In this document: positions 33,841 through 44,736 of the stretch, piece by piece
How the letters are laid out: each line of letters starts with the position of its first letter
Numbering within the stretch: the stretch's first letter is position 1
Source of the DNA: Nitzschia sp. DOCU1
Taxonomy: Eukaryota > Bacillariophyta > Bacillariophyceae > Bacillariales > Bacillariaceae
DNA length: 64,000 bases
Direction: 5' to 3'
Assembly: GCA_951394045.1 (NCBI GenBank)
Contig: OX595997.1
Span: 1,860,001-1,924,000, forward strand
Position numbers and translations under genes: made by a program
Notes under the pieces: model-generated
What the model saw: the letters and a program-made list of their open reading frames with translations, nothing else
Told to the model about the DNA's origin: nothing
The model's database searches: none

Positions 33841-34793
33841 GAAGCCGGTGATATAATAGCTAGCTTTGCGAATTAGCGTAGAGGACGAGCAATTATGATC
33901 TTCCACTTCCTAGTAGTCATCAACAGCTGTAATCTCGTGGAAGCAAGGTCGTCGTTTTCCGACGCCGGCCGAGGAATGGTGAACTCAATCAACACTCGAC
34001 GGCATTGGTCAACCGACCAGTAGACAGACATTAAGCCAATGGGGGTAGTTATAGCAACAAACAACACGATGTTACTGATAGCGCCAGCTATGTCTACAAG
34101 GGACTTCATCGTCGGGCAATTGTGCCTTGACGAACATAGATCATACTACTCCGTCCTCGGCGCGCTGCATGTTAGCATGGGTATTCTTGATCGATGAGCA
34201 ACATGGATTGGCATGGCTCGTTGGTGATTCCGAGAGACAAGATTGTTCCGACGGATGATGGAAACATGTCTGTGCTACATTTGAATTCATTTTTTGCCTT
34301 TTGGAACACCGGCCCGTCGAAAGGCCTCGGGTGGTTGCCCTTCGGGGAAACTGAGTTCGACTTCTATGTACTCGGGTTTGAAGTTGAAGTGCGAGGTCGA
34401 CTTAACGAAGCGCGTTCAGGAGTTCTTTGTGGAATGAGGGCATAACAAACCAACTTGGGTGAAAGGCCTCAAATGACGATTGGTGACTTTGGCTTCTTCA
34501 GAAAAATGCATAGCTGTTTGCTGCAGCTGCTCTCTAGCTAGAGAGAAGTTTCAATAGCGACGAGAGTGTCCTCCTAATTGTGTGTCGACTGCCTTTACTA
34601 GTGCAGTTATGCCGATAGCACTGGTGGTAGCGAGTCATCATAGAGAGTGCGACTGTAATAGATCGTCGGCATTAGCTATAGAGACTGGTCTAAGAATAAT
34701 TTGTATTAGGAACAAAAAGAAGAGATGATGGTAAAACTGATGTAGTGGTAGTAGCATCATAGTCTTGGAAAAATGATAGTGTATCGTTGTTTT
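33841..34793. other. Intergenic; no gene recognised
   Basis: Only weak frames occur. A minus-strand 78-codon frame (33873-34109) has a hydrophobic start but no other support. Confidence 0.45.
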
Positions 34794-35633
34794 CTATGCT
34801 GCTGGAGCAAAGGTCTGAATGAAACTGTGAAATCCGGCACCTCTTCGTCTTTCGGAGAATTCTTTCTGAAGTATCAAGCCAATGGTATTTGCGAGGATTT
34901 CTTCCCACTCGTCTTTTTGCAAGACACAAAGATTTTCTGGGTTGATATAGTAGGCAAACGACTGCAAGTATCGGGTGGCGGCGTCTGCCTGCGTGTGGTC
35001 GCCGAGGTCACAACAAACTTGAAAGTTGTTGTTGGACGCGACGAGGCCAAGTTCGACCGCAAGTCTGAACAGAAGCCGTTGAATCGGCGTATCTGTAACT
35101 GCTGGGTCTTCGAGACGATTCTGAATAATCTCACTGGCTAATCGAATGACACAAGAGTAGAGCTTTTCGGCCTTGGAAAGGAGGGCGATGTTCCCACCAC
35201 GGCCATCACCACCGACGGCTCTGATATGGTACAAAACCGCCGTATTGAAGAGGACGATGGAACATGTCATCGGCATAAACAGAGAGGGGAAGTCATCTTC
35301 GCCTATGAGGGTTTGAATTTTGCTTCCAAAGTAGAGTGGCCGATGATACAAGAAAAATGATTCTTGATCCAAGTAATATTCCCCTTGGAGTTGTTGGAAT
35401 CGCTTCGGCGATGGTTGAACAATGTGATCATAGTCTGCGTCAAATTTTCCCTGACAGACGGAAGTAGTAGAGCCCGATGCTGTACCAGATAGAATGCACT
35501 CTTTTGCCATTCGAAAGCACTCTGTCAACATGACACCTGCGGGGGAAAGATCACCCCGCCCCTCGGCCGCCATCTGATCGACTGCTTCATTATTTCGTCG
35601 CATAACTTCTTCCATCAACAGAGAAGAAACCAT
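34794..35633 (-). CDS. APAA-tail TPR-like family, member A (279 aa)
   Basis: I chose the ATG at 35633 over the one at 35732 because it starts next to the conserved region and gives 279 residues, as in the paralogues. EEVMRRNNEAVDQM opens the family's first helical pair; FRMAKECI follows. A variable middle leads to SFFLYHRPLYFG, then the central helix CSIVLFNTAVLYHIRA, KAEKLYSCVIRLA and the next pair VELGLVASNNNFQVCCDLG. EWEEILANTIGL and a tail ending QTFAPAA close it. The helix pairs resemble TPR units. No signal peptide or membrane helix is present, so it is probably cytosolic or nuclear. I know no function for this family. The last residues match those of three paralogues in the cluster. 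Confidence 0.75.
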   Translation of the reverse strand: MVSSLLMEEVMRRNNEAVDQMAAEGRGDLSPAGVMLTECFRMAKECILSGTASGSTTSVCQGKFDADYDHIVQPSPKRFQQLQGEYYLDQESFFLYHRPLYFGSKIQTLIGEDDFPSLFMPMTCSIVLFNTAVLYHIRAVGGDGRGGNIALLSKAEKLYSCVIRLASEIIQNRLEDPAVTDTPIQRLLFRLAVELGLVASNNNFQVCCDLGDHTQADAATRYLQSFAYYINPENLCVLQKDEWEEILANTIGLILQKEFSERRRGAGFHSFIQTFAPAA

Positions 35634-36314
35634 CGTTGTTATAATGCAGTGGTACCTCTTGCGACAGCCTTCCCGATTTTTTAATGAAGGCTTGGTTTTA
35701 AGGCTCTCGTTGATTGCCGCCACCTTCACCATCCGAAAATGTGAGGCCTAATCGAATTCGACTACACGAAGAAGAAAGGGTTCCGGTTCGGCGCCTTGTG
35801 GACAAAGAGAAGGTGCAAATGTTCATCGCGCCAAGGTTTAATGCCGTAATCCTTTTTGATATGCCCCTAGAAAGGGGCTATATCATTTTGTCCTGGACTT
35901 CGCGGAACAGCGCATCTTTGACGCGTCATCTGGGAATAGCATCTCATAAACTGGCTTTTACTTGGTAGAGACCACATTCTTCGGGAAAATGAAGCTTCAA
36001 CCTCAAGACCTTAGGTCCCAAAGGTCGTCCGAACGCAAGTTGTTATAGAAAGTTGCATCCAATGACATGTGTCTTGAGATCAATATGCAAAGCTCGAACA
36101 TACGAAAAAGAACATCTGTTCGGCTATTCTTCTTTCTCTACTGCCACTTTAATAATGGATATCTGGTAATGTGCATAACGTGCCGCCCAATACTCAACCC
36201 GCAAGCTTGCGTTTCTACGACATCCCACCATTACGATTACTACTACCTGTAGTGCTTGAAAGGACGAGGCTCTGATACAGCAAATGCGTACGGAGTTCGA
36301 ACTGCGTCGTCGGA

Positions 36315-37570
36315 GGATACTACCGGCAGCTCAGTTACTGATTTTTAGTAGTAGAGTAATATGGTCAAGATGCAGTACTATTACTACTAGCTAGTAGTTC
36401 ATCAAACGAGGGTCATGAGTAGTACTGATAGTCCTAGTATTAGAAGCTGCTGGCGCAGGAGGCGGTCTTCTTATCGTCGCTCACGCGGCCGCCGCGTGAT
36501 GCTGTTTGGTGGTCCACAAGAGAGAAGACTCCTGCTGTTGACCTTGCTCGATAGCCGACAGGACAAGTGTGGAAACCACGCGAAAAACCATTTCCCGCTC
36601 AATGGGATCTTGTGACAAATCACCGCTGGTCTCATGATTATGCTGGTCTTCGTCGAGCAACGAGGATGCCATCAATAAAGACGCAGCATCCTCTATAGCT
36701 TGTTGCTCAGGGTTCACGCCAAGTAGTTGGCACGCCTGCAAGTAATTGTTGGCGGCCACAAGCCCAAGTTCAGTAAAGAAACGACGGAGCACTCCTGAAT
36801 CGGTTGTAAGCTCGTCGACCTGCTTTCGCACCAATTGAATAAGTGCGTACGAGAGCTTTTTAGCCTTAGTCAGCGCACTTTCGGCGTTAGATGAATTTTG
36901 CGCAAGGGCCTGATACAAAAGGGCTAGATTGAAAATGAGGACACTGGACACTGTTTGCTCAATCACTCCGTTTTCAAGCACAGCCCGTCGAAGTAAAGTC
37001 TGGGAAAGATATAGCGGCTTTCTATAAAGACAACTGGAAGGACGTGCCCTTGTTCTTTCTTGTTGCTCTTCTCCTTGTTCATCCAGGGGGTATGGGGAAG
37101 GCAAGGCCACCGAAGATGGAATGACAATGGAAGAGCGATGAACGGCCGTCTGTGCTGGATACTCATCCATACTTTCTGCGCCGTTCCCATCGCTACAGCT
37201 ACAGAGTGCCTTTTTAACCATGACGATGCCATCCCGTAACATAGTACATGATCCCGCTAGATCGCCCCTGATCATTTGATCGACAGCTTCGTTGTTTTGT
37301 TTGATAATCGTGGCTAGCATTGTAACAAGGGATGATAGAACGCTAAAATCTTATGCCGGTGCGAAGGTAGACAAAATGTGAGAGCTGCCAGCATAGTAAT
37401 AGTTCCGAAAATCTCTGCGAACCAAGCTTTGTATTACGCTTGCAATCCAGTTCGTTCGTTCTGATGTGGCGGCGTTCTGACGACATTAATCCTTTGTTAC
37501 TCACCTAACAAAAGAAGATGGCGTAGGAGCTTTCCAAAATATCTGTTCGACATCTCCGAAATGTCAGTTG
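36315..37570. repeat. Segmental duplication, unit 1 (gene B1 plus flanks)
   Basis: The gene and both flanks match 38071-39350, offset 1753 bp across the coding part. The 3' flank (actaccggcag..., gttcatcaa.cgagggtcatgag) and 5' flank (tgtaacaagggatgatagaa, then cacctaacaaaa.aagatggcgt) are shared but more diverged than the coding part. A further partial copy of the 5' flank lies at 37620-37745. Confidence 0.85.
36481..37320 (-). CDS. APAA-family member B1 (279 aa)
   Basis: A single exon starts at ATG 37320. It has the family pattern: IIKQNNEAVDQMIRGDLAG at the start, KPLYLSQTLL in the middle, then VLIFNLALLYQALAQ and the pair ELGLVAANNYLQACQLLG. The C-terminal third is less conserved and ends HHAAAA in place of CAPAA. 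The protein is identical to that of B2 (38234-39073). The only nucleotide differences I saw between the two coding regions are synonymous. The 5' flank contains copies of a repeat that also lies before B2. Function unknown; soluble, no targeting signal. Confidence 0.75.
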   Translation of the reverse strand: MLATIIKQNNEAVDQMIRGDLAGSCTMLRDGIVMVKKALCSCSDGNGAESMDEYPAQTAVHRSSIVIPSSVALPSPYPLDEQGEEQQERTRARPSSCLYRKPLYLSQTLLRRAVLENGVIEQTVSSVLIFNLALLYQALAQNSSNAESALTKAKKLSYALIQLVRKQVDELTTDSGVLRRFFTELGLVAANNYLQACQLLGVNPEQQAIEDAASLLMASSLLDEDQHNHETSGDLSQDPIEREMVFRVVSTLVLSAIEQGQQQESSLLWTTKQHHAAAA

Positions 37571-38070
37571 CCCGAAATCTCTTAATCTTGCTTTTGGAGA
37601 ATTCTCTGGGACTAACGCTAACGCTAAATGTGAGGATTGCTAGCAACATACCGGTAGTTCCGAAATCTCTGGGAACCAATCTTCAATCCTGTTCGTTCTG
37701 ATGATGTGGCGGAGTTCCGACGACAGTAATTCTTTGTTACTCAGGGACTCACGCTACAGGTAGTTTGCTCGACAAAAAATTATATATGCGATCCCGACTA
37801 CATTTCGACGTCTTAAAATGTCAATTGCCCGCGTTGAAGGAACATTACGGAAACTTGTCTTTGTCCTTGGATACAACTGTGTCGTAGGATGGTAAGATTT
37901 ATATCCATGCATGGTTCTTGACCGCGGGGGTTTCTCCAACAGCGTCAACTGGTTCTTTCTTGAAGTAGACAGGTATCATTTCTTTATCTTAGTATTAGGT
38001 GCAGGCGTTGCGTTGGTGCGGGACGTCTTGTTTCTAGACTACCGGTAGTAGTCCACCACTACCTGGAGGT

Positions 38071-39350
38071 ACTACCGGCAGTTCACCAGTTACTGATTAT
38101 AGTAGTGGAATGGTAATATGGAGAAAGAAGTATTCATGAAGATGTACTACTAGCTATTAGTTCATCAAGCGAGGGTCATGAGGGAAACTATCTAATAGGA
38201 CATTTTGCAGCTGCTGGCGCAGCCTCTCGTCGCTCATGCAGCCGCCGCGTGATGCTGTTTGGTGGTCCACAAGAGAGAAGACTCCTGCTGTTGACCTTGC
38301 TCGATAGCCGACAGGACAAGTGTGGAAACCACGCGAAAAACCATTTCCCGCTCAATGGGATCTTGTGACAAATCACCGCTGGTCTCATGATTATGCTGGT
38401 CTTCGTCGAGCAAAGAGGATGCCATCAATAAAGACGCAGCATCCTCTATAGCTTGTTGCTCAGGGTTCACGCCAAGTAGTTGGCACGCCTGCAAGTAATT
38501 GTTGGCGGCCACAAGCCCAAGTTCAGTAAAGAAACGACGGAGCACTCCTGAATCGGTTGTAAGCTCGTCGACCTGCTTTCGCACCAATTGAATAAGTGCG
38601 TACGAGAGCTTTTTAGCCTTAGTCAGCGCACTTTCGGCGTTAGATGAATTTTGCGCAAGGGCCTGATACAAAAGGGCTAGATTGAAAATGAGGACACTGG
38701 ACACTGTTTGCTCAATCACTCCGTTTTCAAGCACAGCCCGTCGAAGTAAAGTCTGGGAAAGATATAGCGGCTTTCTATAAAGACAACTGGAAGGACGTGC
38801 CCTTGTTCTTTCTTGTTGCTCTTCTCCTTGTTCATCCAGGGGGTATGGGGAAGGCAAGGCCACCGAAGATGGAATGACAATGGAAGAGCGATGAACGGCC
38901 GTCTGTGCTGGATACTCATCCATACTTTCTGCGCCGTTCCCATCGCTACAGCTACAGAGTGCCTTTTTAACCATGACGATGCCATCCCGTAACATAGTAC
39001 ATGATCCCGCTAGATCGCCCCTGATCATTTGATCGACAGCTTCGTTGTTTTGTTTGATAATCGTGGCTAGCATTGTAACAAGGGATGATAGAACGCTAAA
39101 ATCTTATGCCGGTGCGAAGGTAGACAAAATGTGAGGATTGCTAGCAACATACCGGTAGTTCCGAAATCTCTGGGAACCAATCTTCAATCCTGTTCGTTCT
39201 GATGATGTGGCGGCGTTCTGACGACATTAATTCTTTGTTACTCACCTAACAAAACAAGATGGCGTCGGAGCTTTCCAAAATATCTGTTCGACATCTCCAA
39301 ATTGTCAATTGCCCGAAATCTCTTAATCTTGCTTTTGAAGAATTCTCCTG
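38071..39350. repeat. Segmental duplication, unit 2 (gene B2 plus flanks)
   Basis: This is the second copy of the block at 36315-37570. The spacer between the units (37750-38070) has its own degenerate copies of the flank (atgtcaattgcccg near 37817). CTACCGGTAG lies at 38039 and TACCGGTA at 37649 and 39150. Confidence 0.85.
38234..39073 (-). CDS. APAA-family member B2 (279 aa), duplicate of B1
   Basis: The product has the same 279 residues as B1. I noticed three differences in the coding DNA: one in a Ser codon (TCG versus TCT on the coding strand, near 38413) and two in the terminal Ala codons. All are silent. The flanks differ more. Such a pattern means either recent duplication or gene conversion of the coding part, or strong purifying selection. 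The start is ATG 39073; the stop TGA sits at 38234-38236. It has no targeting signal. Function unknown. Confidence 0.75.
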   Translation of the reverse strand: MLATIIKQNNEAVDQMIRGDLAGSCTMLRDGIVMVKKALCSCSDGNGAESMDEYPAQTAVHRSSIVIPSSVALPSPYPLDEQGEEQQERTRARPSSCLYRKPLYLSQTLLRRAVLENGVIEQTVSSVLIFNLALLYQALAQNSSNAESALTKAKKLSYALIQLVRKQVDELTTDSGVLRRFFTELGLVAANNYLQACQLLGVNPEQQAIEDAASLLMASSLLDEDQHNHETSGDLSQDPIEREMVFRVVSTLVLSAIEQGQQQESSLLWTTKQHHAAAA

Positions 39351-40350
39351 GATGACCGCTTATCGCCGTAACAAAAGATTATATGTTCGACGTATGCGAA
39401 TGTTGTATTTGTCCTTGCATACATCTGGGCCTAACAAGGTAATATCCAAGCCCCCAATATCTAAGCCCACAGGTGGTAATGAGGCTTACGTCACACCGGA
39501 GGCTATGATACCGCTACTAGTGGAGGCTGCTCGTTGGTACTTGCCATCTCTTCTCTAGTAGAGATGTGAAGCTGCTGCAGAATGCATTTCAACTACCCCG
39601 AAGCGAGCCACTAGCTCACCTCCAGACCGTTCATTTGTCAAACATCTGGCGAGGCGGACGGGCGGACCGTTGTCCCAATGGTATATCATGGTATGCAGAC
39701 GACAGAGAATCTTCTCCGCTGGATTGTATGAAAAGGGAAGAACTCGAACGTCGGCAGACTCAAGAGTCGGGTCCTCAGTCGCTAAGGGCGGGCCCCTGAG
39801 AAATCTAAAGGTTGAGAACTCGTTGTTGATTAACGGCGGGATAGTATGATCATCGGATGTGAAGGCTGAATGAGTTGTTCATGCCGACCCCGTTAGCAGC
39901 AGCCTTACACCGGCACCATGCTTTCTAGAGTCTTTTGGAAAGCTCGAGAAGTCCGATATGAATTTGGCCGCCACGCGGCTATTAGTGGTATCTTGTGGAC
40001 GGAAGGCGACGTTATTATGAGCGCCACGTTCGATCGTCGATACTACTTTGTACATCACAAACAACAAGATGAGCTCTACTACTACCGACACAACTAGTAG
40101 TATCTGCAAAGTCGTCCAGCATTAGCCGAATACTAACCTGCGCCGGTGTGATGAGAAGTTAAAAGCCAAAACTTTCAAAGAAGTGTAGTTCTAAAGACGG
40201 AACATTTGCTGAATACTATCAATTGTGGGCGAGCCTTGCTGAATACGGATCGATGGGACTACGTGAACCAGTTCTTGTCTTTTCGTTTTATCAATCATGA
40301 ATGAAACCATACTTTTTGCTCGAGGCGAATCGCTGAGAAGTGGCAGCTAG
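39351..40350. other. Intergenic; no gene recognised
   Basis: A minus-strand 76-codon frame (39879-40109) begins with a hydrophobic helix (LLVVSVVVELILLFVMY) but has no other support. The plus-strand frame at 39259-39558 lies largely in duplicated flanking DNA and is probably spurious. Confidence 0.45.
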
Positions 40351-40923
40351 CTAGTCAAAATATCCCAAATGATCAATGTATTCGCGGAACGAGTCACCTA
40401 GATTCGGATGACCCTCGCCGGTGGGATGAAAGAAGGCGCTCGTGGGCGATGTCCCCATCTCTTGCTTCTCGCTAGGCTTGTGGAACCTGCCATCTTCGGA
40501 ACGATTCCATGGCCGCCAGGCACGGTCATCCTTGGCGCACTCGACGGTAATGTCCCACGAACTGACCAAACCAACAAATTGCTTGGTTTCGGGATCGATC
40601 ACAATTGCATGATGATTTTGATTGCGCTCCAAGACACGAGCGGCTTGGTCACGACTCATGGTTTCCGTACAAGTTGCTAGTTTGTCGCCTTTGGTCATGA
40701 TCTCCTTGACTGGATGATCCAAGGTCGTCAGTTCATCATGATAGGCCTTGACGAGATCCGTCTTGGTGACAATACCAATGGGAACCGTGTAGGTGCCCGT
40801 CGCCACGACCACAACAGCTCCCACTTTGTGTTCTAGCATCAAGTCCATGGCCTTGCGAATGGAATCCGTCGGCTTGACCGTAATCACCTGATTGGCGGGC
40901 TTCATAAATCCTGCAACACGCAT
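40351..40923 (-). CDS. CBS-domain-pair protein (190 aa)
   Basis: The start is ATG 40923 (MRVAGFM); the frame upstream lacks an ATG. Two CBS motifs form a Bateman module, which usually binds adenine nucleotides and senses energy state. The first has VITVKPTDSIRKAMDLMLEH, then KVGAVVVV and PIGIVTKTDLVKAY (residues about 10-65). The second begins VKEIMTKGDKLATC, with SRDQAARVLERNQNHHAIVI and FVGLVSSWDI (about 73-130). The C-terminal 60 residues are polar and rich in Pro/Gly/His (GEGHPNLGDSFREYI). There is no other catalytic domain. No signal peptide is visible. It resembles small stand-alone CBS proteins of plants and bacteria. Confidence 0.85.
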   Translation of the reverse strand: MRVAGFMKPANQVITVKPTDSIRKAMDLMLEHKVGAVVVVATGTYTVPIGIVTKTDLVKAYHDELTTLDHPVKEIMTKGDKLATCTETMSRDQAARVLERNQNHHAIVIDPETKQFVGLVSSWDITVECAKDDRAWRPWNRSEDGRFHKPSEKQEMGTSPTSAFFHPTGEGHPNLGDSFREYIDHLGYFD

Positions 40924-41662
40924 CTTGTTTTTTTTAAACACAAAAGATAAAGTAATCTGAATGTAAACGGTACGATTGATGATTGTTCAGTCTTCCTTTG
41001 TTGATGTGTCTTTGTTTGAAGACTTTATCGTCGAACGATTGAAGGTTTCTCCAGTTTGCTGCGGGTTCGTTAATGACAGGATGTGTCACCCGGCATCCTG
41101 GTGTGCATGCTACTATTTTAATACTACATGCACACAATACGATTCTCATTTCGTGACGACTGTTCTCATGATGGTGATGGCATGATGGGCCGAAGGTTCG
41201 TGTTGATGAAGGATCCTTTCAAAGATGTTTTATGATTTGCGAACGCTTTGGTTGTGATGCCATCACTGTCGGAATTTCGTTTGTTGTATGTGATATCTCT
41301 CGCCCAGCGACCATCTTGGGTGGGCACGCTCGTTCGTCACTCTATGGCGTAACCTTTGATTTTGGGTAGGGGCGCTCGTACGTCACCCTCTATGTAATGA
41401 TATCACTTCCTTACGTCGTCCGTCTACCGGGTAATTGCCTCGGAGAAACTTTGGACTTTTCGGTGTCATTCATTCATACAAAAGGGGATAACATGAGCTG
41501 GACAGAGGTCATTGTTCATAAATGTGACACAGATCGGCCTTTCCCCCCGAGAACTTCAACAGTCACGCCCCAAGCTTTGCAACGGCAAACCGGTCTTTTT
41601 TTGAAATCGAAGCCGCCGCCATTGAGATTACCACATATTTTTTAAAAGTGAGTGAATGGATC
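40924..41662. other. Divergent intergenic region
   Basis: It separates the CBS gene (minus) from the peroxiredoxin-like gene (plus) and so must hold both promoters. A short direct repeat occurs at about 41320-41395: gggcacgctcgttcgtcac and ggggcgctcgtacgtcacc. Confidence 0.4.
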
Positions 41663-43146
41663 ATGAAAGGGTCTACAACAACATCTTCAGGAACCATTAC
41701 TTTCATCACTCTCCCATCCTTCAATAGCATGAATGGCAAGGCTTTCCTGGTAGCAGATGCCCCCAAGCTGGGTTCTTACACCAAGGACTCGGTTCATTCC
41801 GATACTACGGCAGCCACCAGTAGTTCGACACTGATGGAGTATGGCTCGGATTCTTCTTCTGCGGATACTTCGGCCATTACGAGTTGGCCTTCGTTTGTCG
41901 GGGAGGATGTGGACGATACCAGCTACTCACGTACCCATCAACTCAGGGCTAAGCGTCGATCCTTGGAAAACTGGCATGAGCTCCACAAGCAACAAACTCA
42001 AGCTACCATGGCAGGAAGAGCGACTTTTGATCTTCTTAACACTTCCCTGATCAGGGCGACTTGCACCGACGAAAAGGATTCCACCTTATACGAGTATCAA
42101 ATGACCAGGGCCGAACGCCAGTCCTGCCGCAAGCTTGTTGAGCAACTCCAAGTGACCAAACGCTTGTTACGCGTCCAATACTTGGAGTGGGGGATTCGTC
42201 AGGAACGATTTGTCACATGGAGACAACAAGTACATGCACAACAAGAACAAGCTGCGACTCGTTTACTATTGTCAAAGATGGATGGCGCCATTTACTTTTA
42301 TCAGCGTAGACTCGATTTGGCAAGCATACAACAAGCGGTTTCCCAAGTTCCAACATCCATTTTGAACTAGTTGCCAAATTATCGGACTTGGGACAACGTA
42401 CACTCCAAGATGATTTACATCACGCACTAGCTTTATTGAGCGATGAGTATCCCCAACAAGTTATGAACATGATGCAAAAGATTAAAGATCTGCAGAGTGC
42501 TCAAGTCGATCAACGAGCGGATATTCGATTGCGTCAAGTCGGCGGGCCAGTGCCACACTTTTCTTTACCCATGTTGCAGCACAGTAGAGGTGGCTCGACA
42601 GTTTTGGACTCGACCAAGATACAGGGTCGATCCATTCTGGTCGTCTATTTGGGAAATTGGTCGACCTTGTGCATGACGAAATTGAGGGCCTGGCAACGCG
42701 TGTACAATCAACATGAACGAGGACTTTTCAACAACAAGAAAAAGCGTCGCTCTTCGTCTTTTTCTTCGCATCCGCTCTTGGCCATTGGCATGGAGGAAAC
42801 GAGTACAGGAGGAAAGCTCACGGCTACCAAATCGGGTGTCAAATTTCCAATCTTGGGGGGTGCACAAGACTGGTTCCATCAACTTGGCTTGTTGCTATTA
42901 CCACAAGAACATCCGGCACAAGTCTTTTGGCAGCAAGAAGGCACGTCGGCGGGAAACCTCTATCCTGATGCTTCTACTACTTCGTTTCCGATGATGGCAA
43001 CCTTGGTAGTGGAATGGGGTGCCGTCCCGTCGCTGCTGTACTCTCATGTTTCTGTTGACCCAACAAGCATTCGGGGAGGACTCGAACCCATGGAATTAGC
43101 CCAAACGTATTTTGGCTATGTTGAGGCAGGAGGGCAGCAGGAGTAG
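41663..43146 (+). pseudogene. Peroxiredoxin-like (AhpC/TSA fold) protein, one frameshift
   Basis: Two long frames follow each other. The first (to 42370) carries a Ser/Thr-rich head, then a charged coiled-coil-like part (AKRRSLENWHELHKQQTQAT; RLLRVQYLEWGIRQERF). The second reads ELVAKLSDLGQRTLQDDLHH from about 42366. It then shows a thioredoxin-like domain: GGPVPHFSLPML, LVVYLGNWSTLCMTKLRAWQ, LLAIGMEE, GVKFPILGG and FFWQ-like VFWQQEG. A one-base gap near 42367 would join the frames, so this is either a disabled gene or a sequence error. The Prx-like active site W-C-P-x-C reads W-S-T-L-C here: the first Cys is Ser. No signal peptide. Homologues would show whether the frame is intact elsewhere. 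Confidence 0.6.
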
Positions 43147-43169
43147 CCGCCTCAATACAATAGATTACT

Positions 43170-43570
43170 GAAGCTGTCTCCCGTTTCATCGAGAGCAGGC
43201 AGCTACAAACTTGGCGAATGCCCCACTGCACCGCTTATCCATACACCAACCCCTTGGTCGTGTGAGGAGACGATCGATTCAAGGCTACTGTGATGGCTGC
43301 TGTCAATACTTGAGTCACTTCATTGCTGCAATAGCTACTGAAGCTGTCTCCGTTTCCTCGCTGCAATGCATGTAGCTGATAAAGCTGTTTTCTTTTGGTC
43401 ATGTGAGGAGACGATCGGTTCAAAGCTACTGTGACGACGGCTGTCAATACTTGATTCGCTTGAGCGCTGCAATAGCTGCTGAAGCTGTCTCCGTTTCCTC
43501 GCTACAATACATGTAGCTGCTGAAGCTTTTCTTACTTTGCTCAAGAGCAGGCAGCTGCATACTTGGCGAA
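43170..43570. repeat. 140-bp tandem repeat downstream of the peroxiredoxin-like gene
   Basis: Units at 43261-43400 and 43401-43540 both start tgtgaggagacgatcg and include gctgaagctgtctccg or a close variant. A partial unit precedes them at about 43170-43240, sharing gcaggcagct...cttggcgaatgccc with 43555-43575. Confidence 0.75.
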
Positions 43571-44736
43571 TGCCCAACTGCCCAGCCCCTCCACACATCA
43601 AGGTGCTGCTTCGTCTGGACCCCCCGCTTAAATTTGTGACGACTGCTGTTAATACTTGGTTCGTTGTACCTTCACCGTGAGCATCATCACCATGGCCCGT
43701 CATCTTGTCTGTCATGACGCAGGGGCATTTTGCTTTCAACGCGAAGGTCGACGTGGGAGTTTGCAGCTGCCGGTCGTTTCTGCCAAGAGACGAGAACCGA
43801 GTGGCCACCAATCGAAGGCGACTCCATGACCGTCGTGCTGTTGGTTTGGAGGATGATGCGCTGTGCTGCCAAAGCAGGCACCCGTCGACTCTAGGTAGAC
43901 CTTTCTAAAGAAGAAGCTTACGCTTAGTCTTCTGACACATCATGTCCATGACGTGAATCAAACTGTACCGGCATCACATGCCTTACCTAGCTCAAGGCTC
44001 GTTAAGTTACTCGTACGATCGATAGCCATCAGAGGACGTTTCCGCTTATAAAATCAACTAGACAACCCATTGGCTAGAATCCTTGACCCTTCTTCAGATA
44101 GTAAGTCCGGTCGTAGCTCAGCTTGCGTGGTCACTATCGTATCGAAGAACGAAAAGCAATACGGAACGGCATTCATTGTACGATACCTTTCCAAATGATG
44201 AGCCTTGTAGACATTCCATAGTGACAAAAAAGTCGGAAGAATCAATCTCCTCGAAACACGTCATCTGCTACAAAAGACAATCCAGAACATTGAGAATCAT
44301 TTTGCATTCGATTCGAGATGCTGATATGGGTGTTTCCAAAATCAAATAGCCATCGGGAGAACCAATGGACATTTCGATACTTAAAGAACTGTACAATGTA
44401 AAAGCGGGAAAGCTTCGTCGGCACGTCGTATGACCGGCAGAACAGGATATTAATGCGACAATTAGAACCATGACTTCGAACGCAATTAGATTCTCGTTGT
44501 AATTTATTATTGCCTGTTACCATTGTCCTTGCCAGGGACTGCTAATTGGCAAAACATCGGACTTTGTTTGCTATTATTGCCCAGAAGCGCTGACGCGAGT
44601 CCTGCCATCAGCGATGCAAGAACGATTCCAGAAACCTCAAATTGCTGAAAGCGCAAAAACCTTCCGCTTCGGCGGTGCTCTTTTCCCATTATCATTTTCA
44701 CCCCCTGCGCTAGCCTTCACCGTCTTAAAAGTAACA
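43571..44736. other. Intergenic; no gene recognised
   Basis: Only short frames are present. The last few hundred bases include the promoter of member C; a longer frame upstream of 44737 could give a 41-residue N-terminal extension, which I judge unlikely. Confidence 0.4.

Noticed and set aside
39259..39558. Plus-strand frame of 99 codons
   Set aside because: Its first half lies in the duplicated 5' flank of the APAA-family pair and is not conserved as a frame in the other copy.
43235..43881. Overlapping minus-strand frames over the 140-bp repeat
   Set aside because: They mirror the repeat units only and have no protein-like content.
44614..44736. N-terminal extension of APAA-family member C by 41 residues
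   Set aside because: The other members start close to the conserved region and the added residues do not form a convincing signal peptide.
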